A stretch of 64,000 nt of DNA, from contig JANMCN010000300.1 of assembly GCA_031361295.1 (NCBI GenBank), positions 1-64,000 of the forward strand. The letters are read 5' to 3'. Below the pieces are notes generated by a model. The model ran no database searches and was not told where the DNA came from. It was given only the letters and a program-made list of their open reading frames with translations. This document shows, in pieces, positions 16,653-24,800 of the stretch. Position 1 is the first letter of the stretch. The number at the start of each line of letters is the position of its first letter. The DNA is from JALZOC01 sp031361295 (GTDB lineage: Bacteria > Acidobacteriota > Vicinamibacteria > Vicinamibacterales > 2-12-FULL-66-21). Position numbers and translations under genes: made by a program.

Positions 16653-17699
16653 TCATTCTCCGGCCGGCAATCCGAAGTCCAGGCCCGGGACGTACTGCGA
16701 TCGCGTGCGGTCGATCTCGTCAAGAATCTGGCTGGCGAGCTCAGACGGTGCGATCACACGCGCCAGCGGGCCAAAGCCCATGATCCAGCTCCGGAGTGCC
16801 CAGTCGTTGCACACGTTCAGCGTCATCCTCAAAGAGCCGTCCGGTTCGTCGGCTGTCTGCTGTGAGGCGTGCCACACCCGCTCCTTGACGTAGCGCGCGA
16901 TACGCGGCTCGAACATGATTTCGATGCGTTCGGGTGTGCCCTGGTTCACGCCGAGTGAGTGCGCGAACGCGTCCTCCGGGAGTTCGATCGGTTCGAAGCG
17001 TTCCTCGGTGAGCGACAGCGAGAGGATGCGCTCGACCGCGAAAGTGCGGAGCTGCCGGTATTCGGGGACGAAGGCGACGACGTACAGCCCTCCCTGCGCG
17101 AAGACGAGCCGATACGGCTCGACGAGGTAATCCTTCTCCCGGTTGCTCGAGAACGAGTGATAGCGCATCGTCACGCGGCGGTGATGGAGCGTCGCGTCGA
17201 GGAGCTCCGCGACCCTCGCGCTTCGGGGCGCCGACTGTTTCGACGCGGTGGCGGGCGTGGCGGGGTCGTCCATGGTGGACTGGCCGCCCGGCTCCGCCTT
17301 CGCCTGCATGACGATCGGCAGGCGGTCGAGCAGTTGGCGCATCCCCGGCGTCAGCGCCGCCGCCAGCTTGTCGAACGCGCTGCGCACGTCACGCTGGAAC
17401 GGGGTGGCCGCGAGGCATTCGACGAGGGACCGCGAGAAGTAGAGCGCCGTCATCTCGGCCAGCGTGAAGCCCGTCTCGTCGAGCCGGCGGAATGCGCGCT
17501 GTTCCAGCGTCCAGTACTTCTTGCCGTCGTGGACTTCGTCGAACAGGGGGAACCCGGCAGATTGCAGCGCTTCGAGATCGCGGCGGATGGTGCGCGTGGA
17601 CACGCCCGTTCGCTCCGCCAGATCGTCGATCGTCACCCGCCGCGACGACTCGAGGTCGCGCAGGATGGCCCATTGCCGGATGACCTCCGCGTTGCGCAT
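16653..17699 (-). CDS. WYL-domain transcriptional regulator (YafY/DeoR-type HTH)
   Basis: 348-residue cytoplasmic regulator. The N-terminal winged HTH (residues 8-60) contains TIDDLAERTGVSTRTIRRDLEAL-type sequence with the recognition helix near residue 33. The WYL domain (about 165-240) shows VTMRYHSFSSNREKDYLVEPYRLVF, and a C-terminal WCX extension follows (APSELASQILDEI). WYL domains sense ligands, often nucleic acids or nucleotides, and many such regulators control DNA-damage or phage-defence genes. No obvious target operon adjoins it except the small-gene pair transcribed away on the other side. ATG 17699 is preceded on its strand by a CTATATTTAG palindrome that could hold the promoter. 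Confidence 0.9.
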   Translation of the reverse strand: MRNAEVIRQWAILRDLESSRRVTIDDLAERTGVSTRTIRRDLEALQSAGFPLFDEVHDGKKYWTLEQRAFRRLDETGFTLAEMTALYFSRSLVECLAATPFQRDVRSAFDKLAAALTPGMRQLLDRLPIVMQAKAEPGGQSTMDDPATPATASKQSAPRSARVAELLDATLHHRRVTMRYHSFSSNREKDYLVEPYRLVFAQGGLYVVAFVPEYRQLRTFAVERILSLSLTEERFEPIELPEDAFAHSLGVNQGTPERIEIMFEPRIARYVKERVWHASQQTADEPDGSLRMTLNVCNDWALRSWIMGFGPLARVIAPSELASQILDEIDRTRSQYVPGLDFGLPAGE

Positions 17700-17768
17700 G
17701 ATCAGTCGACGTCCTGAATCCCGGCGTCAGGCGGTTGAGGCTAAATATAGCAGGGTGGCGTACTCGAG

Positions 17769-17845
17769 TTCCCAGTTTCCAGTTTCCAGTTATCAGTCCC
17801 CAGTCCCCAGTCCCCAGTCCCCAGTCCTAATTCCTGAGTCCCGGA
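17769..17845. repeat. Heptamer array of 11 units (TCCCCAG family)
   Basis: Eleven 7-base units in perfect register (77 bases): TTCCCAG, TTTCCAG twice, TTATCAG, TCCCCAG four times, then the degenerate units TCCTAAT, TCCTGAG and TCCCGGA. It lies in the gap between the WYL regulator and a pair of small genes. The core unit equals the CCCCAGT heptamer of the short tandemly repeated repetitive (STRR) sequences known from filamentous cyanobacteria. Confidence 0.9.
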
Positions 17846-17847
17846 GA

Positions 17848-17878
17848 TTGACCTCCCCTGTCACCCCCCTCGTCTACA
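17848..17878 (+). promoter_or_regulatory. Possible promoter for the small-gene pair
   Basis: TTGACC at 17848-17853 and TCTACA at 17873-17878, separated by 19 bases, which is longer than ideal. It lies directly after the heptamer array and about 75 bases before the first small gene. Weak call. Confidence 0.3.
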
Positions 17879-17951
17879 GTGGGGTCATCGGCGGGAGATA
17901 CCCCGCCACACCACGGGTCCGGGAGCATCCCGGGCGAAGGAGAGTGTGCAC

Positions 17952-18188
17952 ATGGCCCGCCTCGACGGCTCGCTCGCTCGGACGCTCGATTTCGGAGAAA
18001 CCACGACGACGGCAGCGCCTGCGTACTCAGGCGGCCGGGCGGGGCTGCGGCTGGCGGACCCGGGAGGGATCCTGCGGGGTCCCGGCAAATACAAGGTGCT
18101 CGAGAACCGCCGGCGTCAGGCACAGATCAATGCCCGCCGGACGCTCGATCTGATTGAGGCGATGGAACGCACTGGAAAGGGAGAGTAA
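17952..18188 (+). CDS. Small protein of unknown function, first of a pair
   Basis: 78 residues, not recognised. It starts MARLDGSLARTLDFGE, has a Ser/Thr/Ala/Gly-rich middle, then KYKVLENRRRQAQINARRTLDLIEAMER, a basic and probably helical C-terminal half. No signal peptide, membrane segment or cysteine is present, so it is likely cytoplasmic. ATG 17952 has AAGGAG nine bases upstream, a strong ribosome site; a GTG two codons earlier is less likely. Its TAA is followed after two bases by the ATG of the next small gene, indicating one operon. The basic helical tail could bind nucleic acid (speculation). Confidence 0.65.
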   Translation: MARLDGSLARTLDFGETTTTAAPAYSGGRAGLRLADPGGILRGPGKYKVLENRRRQAQINARRTLDLIEAMERTGKGE

Positions 18189-18190
18189 CG

Positions 18191-18409
18191 ATGTCGCGCT
18201 GCACCCATACGCATGGCCGCACCCTCTGCTTCGAGTGCTTCCGAAGCGGAATGGAGCGAACCCGGGCGCGCCGCGAGGCCTGGGCGCAGCGGGCGCTGCC
18301 GTTCGAGTCCGGGCCGCCGGCCGCCGTTCGCCCATTGACGGAGCAGGCGATGGCTCACCGCCGGCAGATGCTCGAGTACCTGGCGAGCACTGCGCGCCGC
18401 CGGGCGTGA
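18191..18409 (+). CDS. Small protein with a zinc-ribbon-like N-terminus
   Basis: 72 residues. The first 17 residues hold three cysteines and two histidines (Cys4, His6, His8, Cys13, Cys16 in a C-x8-C-x2-C spacing), which looks like half of a zinc ribbon. The rest is Arg/Ala/Glu-rich and probably helical (ARREAWAQRAL, HRRQMLEYLA). It is not assigned to any family by eye. GGGAGAG lies just before ATG 18191, and only two bases separate it from the preceding small gene. The pair is probably co-expressed; a joint role in nucleic-acid binding or regulation is possible but unproven. Confidence 0.65.
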   Translation: MSRCTHTHGRTLCFECFRSGMERTRARREAWAQRALPFESGPPAAVRPLTEQAMAHRRQMLEYLASTARRRA

Positions 18410-18411
18410 AC

Positions 18412-18488
18412 ACGTGCAACGTGCGACGTGCAACGCGCCACGCCCGGCACGTCGCACGTTGCACGTGGCACGCTGCACGTCGCACGTG
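18412..18488. repeat. Heptamer array of 11 units forming an inverted repeat (ACGTGCA / GCACGTN)
   Basis: Eleven 7-base units in register (77 bases). The first units are ACGTGCA, ACGTGCG, ACGTGCA, ACGCGCC, ACGCCCG; the last six are variants of GCACGTN. The second half is broadly the reverse complement of the first, so the array can fold into a long imperfect hairpin. It lies between two convergent genes and abuts the stop codon of the Spy-like gene, so it may act as a bidirectional terminator. Confidence 0.9.
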
Positions 18489-18980
18489 CTACCTGCCCCC
18501 TGGGCCTCGCCTGCCCTCCGGGGGCCCGGCTGCGGCCAGCGCTTCCCGCGCTTTCGCCCGCTGTTCGGACGTCAGCACCTGCGCGATGCGGGTCTCCACG
18601 TCGATCCGCGACGTGAGCTCCTCCGCGGCCGCCGAGGCGATCGAGGCCTTCAGCTCGTCGATTTTCTGCATGTCCGGCGAATCCGCGAGCAGCGCGAGGT
18701 GCAACTGCTTCTGCAGGCCCCCGAGCTTCTGCTGTGGAGAGTTCGCCGCCTCCCGCTGCTGCTGGGTAATGGTGTGAATCTGTTCGCGTTGCGCGTCGCT
18801 CAAATCGAGCGCGCGAAGCATGGGAAACGGCCCTCCTCGTCCGCCGAACCCGCCCGGCCCTCCAGGACCTCCGGGACCTCCGGGCCCTGGCCGCCCCTGC
18901 GGGGGCTGAGCAATGACTGGAATCGCGATTGCGGCGGCCATGACCAGGGCTGCCCCGGCCGACCATAACGTTCGTCTCAT
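18489..18980 (-). CDS. Spy/CpxP-like (LTXXQ) periplasmic protein
   Basis: 163 residues. The signal peptide (about residues 1-25, ending VIAQ) is followed by a Gly/Pro-rich linker (GPGGPGG repeats, residues 30-52), then a helical domain with two LTXXQ-type motifs: LSDAQREQI near residue 62 and LTSEQRAKA near 137. Spy and CpxP proteins are periplasmic chaperones or stress sensors. ATG 18980 has AGGAGG eight bases upstream; the longer in-frame start is rejected. It is divergent from the ECF sigma gene and carries a promoter (19004-19032) nearly identical to that gene's own, so it is very probably a member of the sigma factor's regulon. Confidence 0.85.
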   Translation of the reverse strand: MRRTLWSAGAALVMAAAIAIPVIAQPPQGRPGPGGPGGPGGPGGFGGRGGPFPMLRALDLSDAQREQIHTITQQQREAANSPQQKLGGLQKQLHLALLADSPDMQKIDELKASIASAAAEELTSRIDVETRIAQVLTSEQRAKAREALAAAGPPEGRRGPGGR

Positions 18981-19003
18981 GTCGTTGTCCTCCTGACGCA
19001 TGC

Positions 19004-19032
19004 TTAGACCCGGCGCCCTGCCCCGTTATTCC
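19004..19032 (-). promoter_or_regulatory. ECF-type promoter driving the Spy-like gene
   Basis: On the minus strand, GGAATAA (plus-strand 19026-19032) and GTCTAA (plus-strand 19004-19009) are separated by exactly 16 bases and lie just upstream of the Spy-like start at 18980. Both boxes and the spacing equal those of the oppositely oriented promoter at 19077-19105. Confidence 0.75.
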
Positions 19033-19076
19033 CGGGCCCGGAGCGGACCCTCTGGGCCGTGCGACGGAAGGGGTTG

Positions 19077-19105
19077 GGAATAAACTGAAGGCCCGCCTGG
19101 TCTAA
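19077..19105 (+). promoter_or_regulatory. ECF-type promoter driving the sigma/anti-sigma operon
   Basis: GGAATAA at 19077-19083 and GTCTAA at 19100-19105, separated by 16 bases. The start of transcription would fall near 19112, about 27 bases before the GTG of the sigma gene. A GGAAT-type -35 box is typical of ECF sigma factors, so autoregulation is likely. Confidence 0.75.
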
Positions 19106-19138
19106 CTGCCGGGACGAGAGGAACCGAGAAGAGCCACT

Positions 19139-19702
19139 GTGGATGCCGACCGCGGCCTCGTCGACGCCGCTGCGGCGGGGAGCCGAGAGGCGTTCGACGA
19201 GCTCGTGCTTCGTTATCAGGGTCCGGTGGTCAACCTGGTCCGCGCGATGACGGCCGGCGACGCCGATGCAGAGGACCTCGCGCAGGAGGCGTTCGTTCGC
19301 GCGTGGCGCGGCATCGCGGCATTTCGTGCCGACAGTGCGTTCCGCACGTGGCTGTTCGGGATCGCCATCAATGTCGTGCGCACGCATCGCGACAAACAGG
19401 CGCGGTTCCGACGGGTGTTCTGGTCGTCGCCGAAGGCCGCGGAGGTGACGGCGGACCCGCTCGAACGCGCCTCCGCGGACGACGGCGTGGAGGCCCCGTT
19501 GGCCATGCGCGAAGTGATCGACCGGGCACTGGCGACGCTGCCCGACGACATGCGCGCCGCGGTGGTGCTGCGCGACGTGCAGGGTCTCGACTATCGTGAG
19601 ATCGCGGAGACGCTCCGTGTGCCCATCGGCACGGTGGAGTCCAGGATTTTCCGGGCCCGCCTGCGGCTGCGGCCCCTGCTGGAACCGCTGCGAAGGAAGT
19701 GA
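19139..19702 (+). CDS. ECF-family RNA polymerase sigma factor
   Basis: 187 residues. Region 2 spans about residues 20-85 (YQGPVVNLVRAM, DAEDLAQEAFVRAWRG, FRTWLFGIAINVVRTH) and region 4 about 125-180 (LPDDMRAAVVLRDVQGLDYREIAETL, PIGTVESRIFRARLRLR). Regions 1.1 and 3 are absent, as in all ECF factors. It likely starts at GTG 19139; the ribosome site is weak. A zinc-finger anti-sigma gene follows directly, then a membrane-anchored Spy-like protein. It probably recognises the matched promoters at 19004-19032 and 19077-19105, giving control of itself and of the divergent Spy-like gene. Confidence 0.95.
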   Translation: MDADRGLVDAAAAGSREAFDELVLRYQGPVVNLVRAMTAGDADAEDLAQEAFVRAWRGIAAFRADSAFRTWLFGIAINVVRTHRDKQARFRRVFWSSPKAAEVTADPLERASADDGVEAPLAMREVIDRALATLPDDMRAAVVLRDVQGLDYREIAETLRVPIGTVESRIFRARLRLRPLLEPLRRK

Positions 19703-19710
19703 GTGGACGT

Positions 19711-20211
19711 ATGACCTGCCCTGCGGCTGAGCCGTTGATTGGACGCTACGCCGACGATCCTGGCGCCCTGGCGCCCGCAGAACGGCAGCAGTTCGAGCGG
19801 CATCTTGCCGCGTGCGAGGCCTGCCGGCTCGTGCTGCAGGATCAGCGCGACGTGGTCGGCATCCTCAACGCCCGCCCGCCGGCAATGGCCGGACCCGCGT
19901 TCGCGGCGCGCCTGGCGGTGCGGCTGGATTCGGAGCCCCGGGGTCTGCTCGCGCTCGCCAACTGGCGGGCCTGGACGGTGAGCCTCACGCCGGTGGCGGC
20001 CGGGCTGGTACTGATCGCGTGGCTCGACGCCGGGAACGGCAGCACGCAGCGTGAGGTCGCCGCGGTGCCCGACACGTTCAAGGCGTGGACCGAGGCGAAC
20101 GCCACGGGTGATTCCGCAGCGGTGTTCCTGCCATCCTCGAACGGCGACGTATTGCTCGAGGCCGTGTTGATCGGCGCGCCTACCCCTGCAGGGGACCGCG
20201 ATGCCAGGTAA
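19711..20211 (+). CDS. Zinc-binding anti-sigma factor, membrane-anchored
   Basis: 166 residues. The N-terminal ZAS-type anti-sigma domain has His31-x3-Cys35-x2-Cys38, with Cys3 as a likely fourth ligand. A hydrophobic segment (about residues 90-107, WTVSLTPVAAGLVLIAW) forms a single membrane span, placing the C-terminal 55 residues in the periplasm. It would hold the neighbouring sigma factor until a periplasmic signal arrives. ATG 19711 is preferred because AAGGAAG lies about ten bases upstream; GTG 19699 overlaps the sigma stop codon but leaves no room for a ribosome site. It overlaps the next gene by 11 bases. Confidence 0.88.
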   Translation: MTCPAAEPLIGRYADDPGALAPAERQQFERHLAACEACRLVLQDQRDVVGILNARPPAMAGPAFAARLAVRLDSEPRGLLALANWRAWTVSLTPVAAGLVLIAWLDAGNGSTQREVAAVPDTFKAWTEANATGDSAAVFLPSSNGDVLLEAVLIGAPTPAGDRDAR

Positions 20212-20641
20212 CAGCACACGCGTCTGGTTTTCCCTCTTCGTGCTCGCGGTGTTCTGTTTCGGGCTCGCCGTCGGGCTCGTCCTCGGACGTCATATGCCCG
20301 GCCCGCCGTTCGACCGTCCGGAGATGTTCATGGCAGGCCCCGGCGGACCTCCTGGCCGGGGTCCGAGACCGGGGATGCTCATCGAACGTCTGAATCGCGA
20401 ACTGCAGCTGTCGGACGACCAGCGGGCTCGGATCCAGTCGATTTTCGATGCGCGGCGCCCGCAGCTCGAGGCCATTCAACGGGACATGGCGGCCCGCGCC
20501 GGCGAGGAGCAGCGTGAGTTGCAGGCGGAAATACGCAAGGTCCTCACGCCCGGGCAGCAGGTGCAGTTCGATCGGTGGCTCGAGCAGCAGCCGCGTGGCC
20601 GGCGCGGCCGGAACGGGGACCCGCCGCTCTACGGCAAGTAA
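20201..20641 (+). CDS. Membrane-anchored Spy/CnrX-like periplasmic sensor
   Basis: 146 residues. An N-terminal membrane anchor (residues 8-29, VWFSLFVLAVFCFGLAVGLVLG) with no clear cleavage site leads to a Pro/Gly-rich linker and a helical domain with two LTXXQ-like motifs, LSDDQRARI near residue 72 and LTPGQQVQF near 118. This matches the Spy/CpxP/CnrX-type periplasmic fold, where anchored members act as metal or envelope-stress sensors. It starts within the anti-sigma gene (AGGGGA before ATG 20201). The order sigma, anti-sigma, anchored sensor recalls CnrH-CnrY-CnrX; which signal it senses is unknown. A trailing Arg/Gly tail is present. Confidence 0.82.
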   Translation: MPGNSTRVWFSLFVLAVFCFGLAVGLVLGRHMPGPPFDRPEMFMAGPGGPPGRGPRPGMLIERLNRELQLSDDQRARIQSIFDARRPQLEAIQRDMAARAGEEQRELQAEIRKVLTPGQQVQFDRWLEQQPRGRRGRNGDPPLYGK

Positions 20642-20712
20642 CTGATTTGACGAGGCGTGGTCCGCACACCGGCCCGGCGCGCCCCGCAGCATCACCTGCA
20701 CGGAGACCGAGG

Positions 20713-21573
20713 ATGCGAAGAATCAGCGCACGTCTGCGGTTCGGCCTCGTCCTTGCGTTGCTCCCGGCGACCGCGCTCGGCGCATCGAGCAAGAAACAGC
20801 GGATCGACAGCCACTGGAAGGATCGGGAGATCACCGTCGACGGCGACAGCGGCGAGTGGCCCGGACCTCTCGTCCCGGTCGACGAACACCAGCGCCTCGT
20901 CGCCGCCGCCGCCAACGACGGACAGTTCCTCTACATCGTGCTCAGTACAAGCGACGCCACGGCACGCGCCCAGATCATCGGGCAGGGGCTCATCGTCTGG
21001 TTCGACCCGGGCGGCGGCGAGAAGAAAAGCTTTGGTCTCAAGTTCCCGGTCGGCATGTCTGGCGGCGACATGCCGGGCCGCGGGCGCGGCTTTCGTCGTC
21101 CCGATCCGTCCCCTTCGGGAAGTAGTGCCCAGGGCGATCCCTCCGATCGCGCGGTTGCCCTCGAGCCTCCCAATCGGCTCGAGGTGATGGGGCCCGAGAA
21201 GGACGACGCGCGCAGCTTTGTCGCGGACAAGGCGCCCGGGCTGGCCGTCAGGGTGGGGCAGGTCGAGGGAGCGCTGGTGTACGAGCTCAGGGTGCCCCTT
21301 GCGCGCGCGGCCGCATATCCGTATGCCATCGGCGCGAAGAACGGGGCGCTCATCGGGATCGGGTTCGAGACGCCCAAACGAGAGCGTCCACCGCAGCGCG
21401 AAGGGCGGGGGATGGGTGGGTTCGGTGGTGGTGGCGGTGGGATGGGCGGACGCGGCGGGATGGGGCGCGGCGGCGGCATGGGACGGGGTGGCGGCGGGAT
21501 GGATCGCAGTGACGTCGACCCTCCCAAGCCGTTGAAGGCCTGGGCCGTGCTTCAGCTGTCCGGCGCGCGTTGA
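20713..21573 (+). CDS. Secreted CBM9/DOMON-like protein with Gly/Arg/Met-rich tail
   Basis: 286 residues. A signal peptide ends near TALGAS (residue 22). A beta-sandwich like the CBM9/DOMON fold follows (ITVDGDSGEWPGPL near residue 38, ANDGQFLYIVLSTSD, YELRVPLARAA near 195). A low-complexity tail of about 50 residues (225-270) is rich in Gly, Arg and Met (GMGGRGGMGRGGG). Its start at ATG 20713 has GGAG seven bases upstream. It is the last gene of the sigma operon, 71 bases after the sensor gene. The Met/Gly-rich tail could bind metal or coat the envelope, but no function is established. Confidence 0.75.
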   Translation: MRRISARLRFGLVLALLPATALGASSKKQRIDSHWKDREITVDGDSGEWPGPLVPVDEHQRLVAAAANDGQFLYIVLSTSDATARAQIIGQGLIVWFDPGGGEKKSFGLKFPVGMSGGDMPGRGRGFRRPDPSPSGSSAQGDPSDRAVALEPPNRLEVMGPEKDDARSFVADKAPGLAVRVGQVEGALVYELRVPLARAAAYPYAIGAKNGALIGIGFETPKRERPPQREGRGMGGFGGGGGGMGGRGGMGRGGGMGRGGGGMDRSDVDPPKPLKAWAVLQLSGAR

Positions 21574-21776
21574 TCCGTCGTGCGGGCGATCTCGGGGTCG
21601 CCGCTGGGCGATTTTCGCGGCCGGGCCAATGGCACCAGTCGCAGCTCCTGAGAACGCTCTGGCCAGTCTCGACTTCGATCTGCCGGGGTGGCCCTGGCAT
21701 CGTTCGTCGACGGCATCGGGGCAGGCCGCGGTCCGCACGTGGTCTGCCATCGGCGGCACCGTGGTTTGCAGTATGG

Positions 21777-21805
21777 TTGACACGACAGCCGTGTTGCGCG
21801 GCTGT
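21777..21805 (+). promoter_or_regulatory. TTGACA box overlapping an inverted repeat before addB
   Basis: TTGACA at 21777-21782 is followed by a perfect 7-bp inverted repeat ACAGCCG-7-CGGCTGT at 21785-21805. No good -10 hexamer stands at the usual distance (TGTGTA at 21803-21808 is 20 bases away). It may be a promoter with an overlapping operator, about 40 bases before the addB start. The rest of the 272-base gap shows no gene. Confidence 0.35.
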
Positions 21806-21845
21806 GTACCGGTGACCCGGCAGGACGTCCGGGAAGGAGCACGAT

Positions 21846-24800
21846 CTGGCCTCGCGAACGACACCCGCGTCCTCAATCCGTCTCGTCGAGTCTGCTGCCG
21901 CGGAGCTGCGGCTCTTCGAAGCACGGGCGTTCATCCGCGCCCGCGTCGCCGGTGGCGCGCTATGGCTCGTCGGCCCGTCACGCGGGGCGGTTGACGACCT
22001 CGCCCGCTCTGTTGCGCGCGAGTGTGGCGCCACGATCGGGCTGCACCGGTTCAGCGTCACGCAGCTGGCGGCGCGCCTCGCAGCCGCCGTCCTCGCGGAC
22101 GCCCGGCTCGCGCCGGCGACCTACCTGGGTTCGGAAGCCGTTGCTGCGCGTGCGGTCTTCGAGGCGCAGCGCGCCGGGGCGCTGGATTATTTTGGTCCCG
22201 TCGCCGCGACGCCCGGTTTTCCACGGGCGCTCGCACGGACGCTGCAGGAACTTCGCCTCGCACACGTCGGTGAAGCCGATCTGGCTCGACTTCCGCTTGG
22301 CGGGGCCGATCTCTCTGTGCTTCTGCAGGCATTCGAACAGCAGTTCGCCCAGGCATCGGCCACCGATCGCGCCACACTGTTCGCCGCGGCCACGGCCGGG
22401 CTTCGCGCCGGAGCGGAGGGCGCCGGGGTGCCCTTGCTGCTGCTCGACGTGGCCTTCGAATCCGAGGTCGAGTTCGAGTTCCTGCAGGCCCTGATCCGCG
22501 CGTCGTCGGACGTGCTCATCACGGTTCCGTTCGGGGACGCCCAGGCGCTCCAGCGCCTCGCGTCGATGGGCGTCACGGCGCACGTGCTCGATCCCTCGGT
22601 CACGCCCTCGGGGGAGGCCGGGCCGGCGACGGATCTGATCGCGCTCCGGCGAAACCTCTTCGCCCGGAGGCAGCCCCCTGCGCGGGAGCAGGCTGGTGAC
22701 GTGCGATTTTTTTCTGCGCCCGGGGAAGGGCGCGAATGCGTCGAAGTCGCCCGTCGCATCATCGAAGAAGCGCGCGCCGGTGTGTCGTTCGACGACATGG
22801 CGGTCTTCGTCCGGTCGCCCCAGCGCTATGCCGGTTTACTCGAGCACGCCTTCAAGCGCGCCGGCATTCCGGCGTGGTTCGATCGAGGCACGGTTCGTCC
22901 TCATCCAGCGGGCCGCGCCTTCATGGCCCTGCTCGCGTGCGCATGCGAGAAACTCTCGGCCCGCCGCTTCGCCGAGTATCTCTCGCTCGCCCAGGTGCCG
23001 CAGGCGGACGCGCCTCGTCTCACCGAATTCGTCGCCCCTGACGACGAGCACCTGGGCCCGATCGCCGAGCGCGGCTCCGAGGAGGACACACCTGCAGTCG
23101 TCGATCCCCCGGCGCCGGGTGGCGACGACGAGGGCATTGTCGATGGCGCCCTGCGCGCCCCGTGGAAGTGGGAGACGCTCATCGTCGAATCGGCGGTGAT
23201 CGGCGGCGACCCTGGGCGGTGGCATCGGCGGCTGGCCGGGCTCGCCCAGGAGTACCGCGTCAAGATCCAGGAAGAGTCACGCGAGGATCCGGAGTCCCCG
23301 CGTGCGAAGCGGTTCCATCGTGACGTGGAGAACCTGGCGCACCTCCGAACGTTCGCGCTTCCCATCATCGACCTGCTGGCCGCGTGGCCCTCTCACGCCA
23401 CCTGGGGCGACTGGCTGGGCTGGTTCGCGGAGCTCGCGCCCAGGGTGCTGCGGCAGCCGGAACGGGTGCTGCGCGTCATCGCGGAGCTGCGGCCCATGGC
23501 CGATATCGGTCCCGTCTCGCTCGATGAAGCGCGCGACGTGCTCGGAGAGAGGCTGCTCACCCTGGAGCTGGACCCGCCACGCCATCGCTACGGACGCGTC
23601 TTCGTCGGCGGTCCGCAGCAGGCCCGGGGGCGTGCGTTTCGCGTCGTGTTCGTCGCCGGCCTTGCCGAGCGCCTGTTTCCGATGAAGCCGCATGAAGACC
23701 CGATGCTGCTCGACGAGGAAATGCGCGTGCCGCTCGGCGCGGGCCTCGCGGTCCAGGAGGATCGCGGGCGGAACGAGCGGCTCATGCTCCGCCTGGCGGT
23801 CGGCAGCGCCACCGAGCGGCTGTGGCTCTCGTATCCGCGCGTCGACGTCGCCGAATCGCGCCCGCGCGTGCCGTCGTTCTACGCACTCGACATCATGCGG
23901 GCGATGACGGGGCGCGTGCCGAACCACGAAGAGCTGCAGGAGCGCGCCGCCGCCGCAGGCGCCGCGGGCCTGGCCTGGCCGTCACCCGCCGAGCCCGCGC
24001 GCGCGATCGACGACTTCGAGCACGACCTGTCCGTCCTGCGCGAACTGCTGCTGACCGACGATGCGAACGCGGTGCGGGGGCATGCCCACTACCTGCTGCA
24101 GCTGAACGAGGCGCTCAAGCGATCCGTATCCGCACGCTGGTCGCGCGCGCGTTCGTCGTGGACGCCGTTCGACGGGATCACGCGGGTGACCGGCAACACG
24201 CGCGAGCTGCTGGCGCGCCAGCGACTCGCGTCACGACCCTACTCGCTCTCGGCGTTGCAGAAGTTTTCGAGCTGCCCCTACCAGTTCCTGCTGTCGGCGG
24301 TGTACCGGCTGCAGCCGGCCGAGGACCCGGAACCGCTCCAGAAGCTGGATCCGCTCACCCGCGGCGCGCTGTTCCATGCGGTGCAGGCCGCGTTTTTCCG
24401 GGAACTGCGCCAGAGCGGGGGGCTGCCGCTGACGGAGGCCGGTCTTCCCCGGGCCCTTGCCGTGCTCGACTCGATGGTGGCGCGCATCGCGGCCGGATAC
24501 TACGAGCGGCTCGCCCCGGCGATCGATCGCGTCTGGCGCGACGAGGTGGCGGACATCGCGAGAGACCTGCGCGTCTGGGCGCGGCGTCTGCCCGATGCGG
24601 GCGACTGGCGGCCCGAGTACTTCGAATACAGCTTCGGCCTCTCCGACGACGGCCGCGACCCGCGCAGCGTCCCCGATCCGGTCCTCGTCGATGGCCGCTT
24701 TCTCCTGCGGGGCTCGATCGACCTGATCGAGCAGCAGCCGGGAGGCGTGCTGCTGCGTGTGACCGACCACAAGACCGGAAAGAATCGGACGACGCCGAGA

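Noticed and set aside
18867..18905. GGACCTCC-type repeats as a DNA repeat element
   Set aside because: They encode the Gly/Pro-rich linker of the Spy-like protein and keep a period of nine bases, so they are protein-level repeats.
22317..22319. GTG as start of addB
   Set aside because: AddB-like coding sequence continues in frame for 157 codons upstream, and a strong ribosome site precedes CTG 21846, whereas none precedes this GTG.
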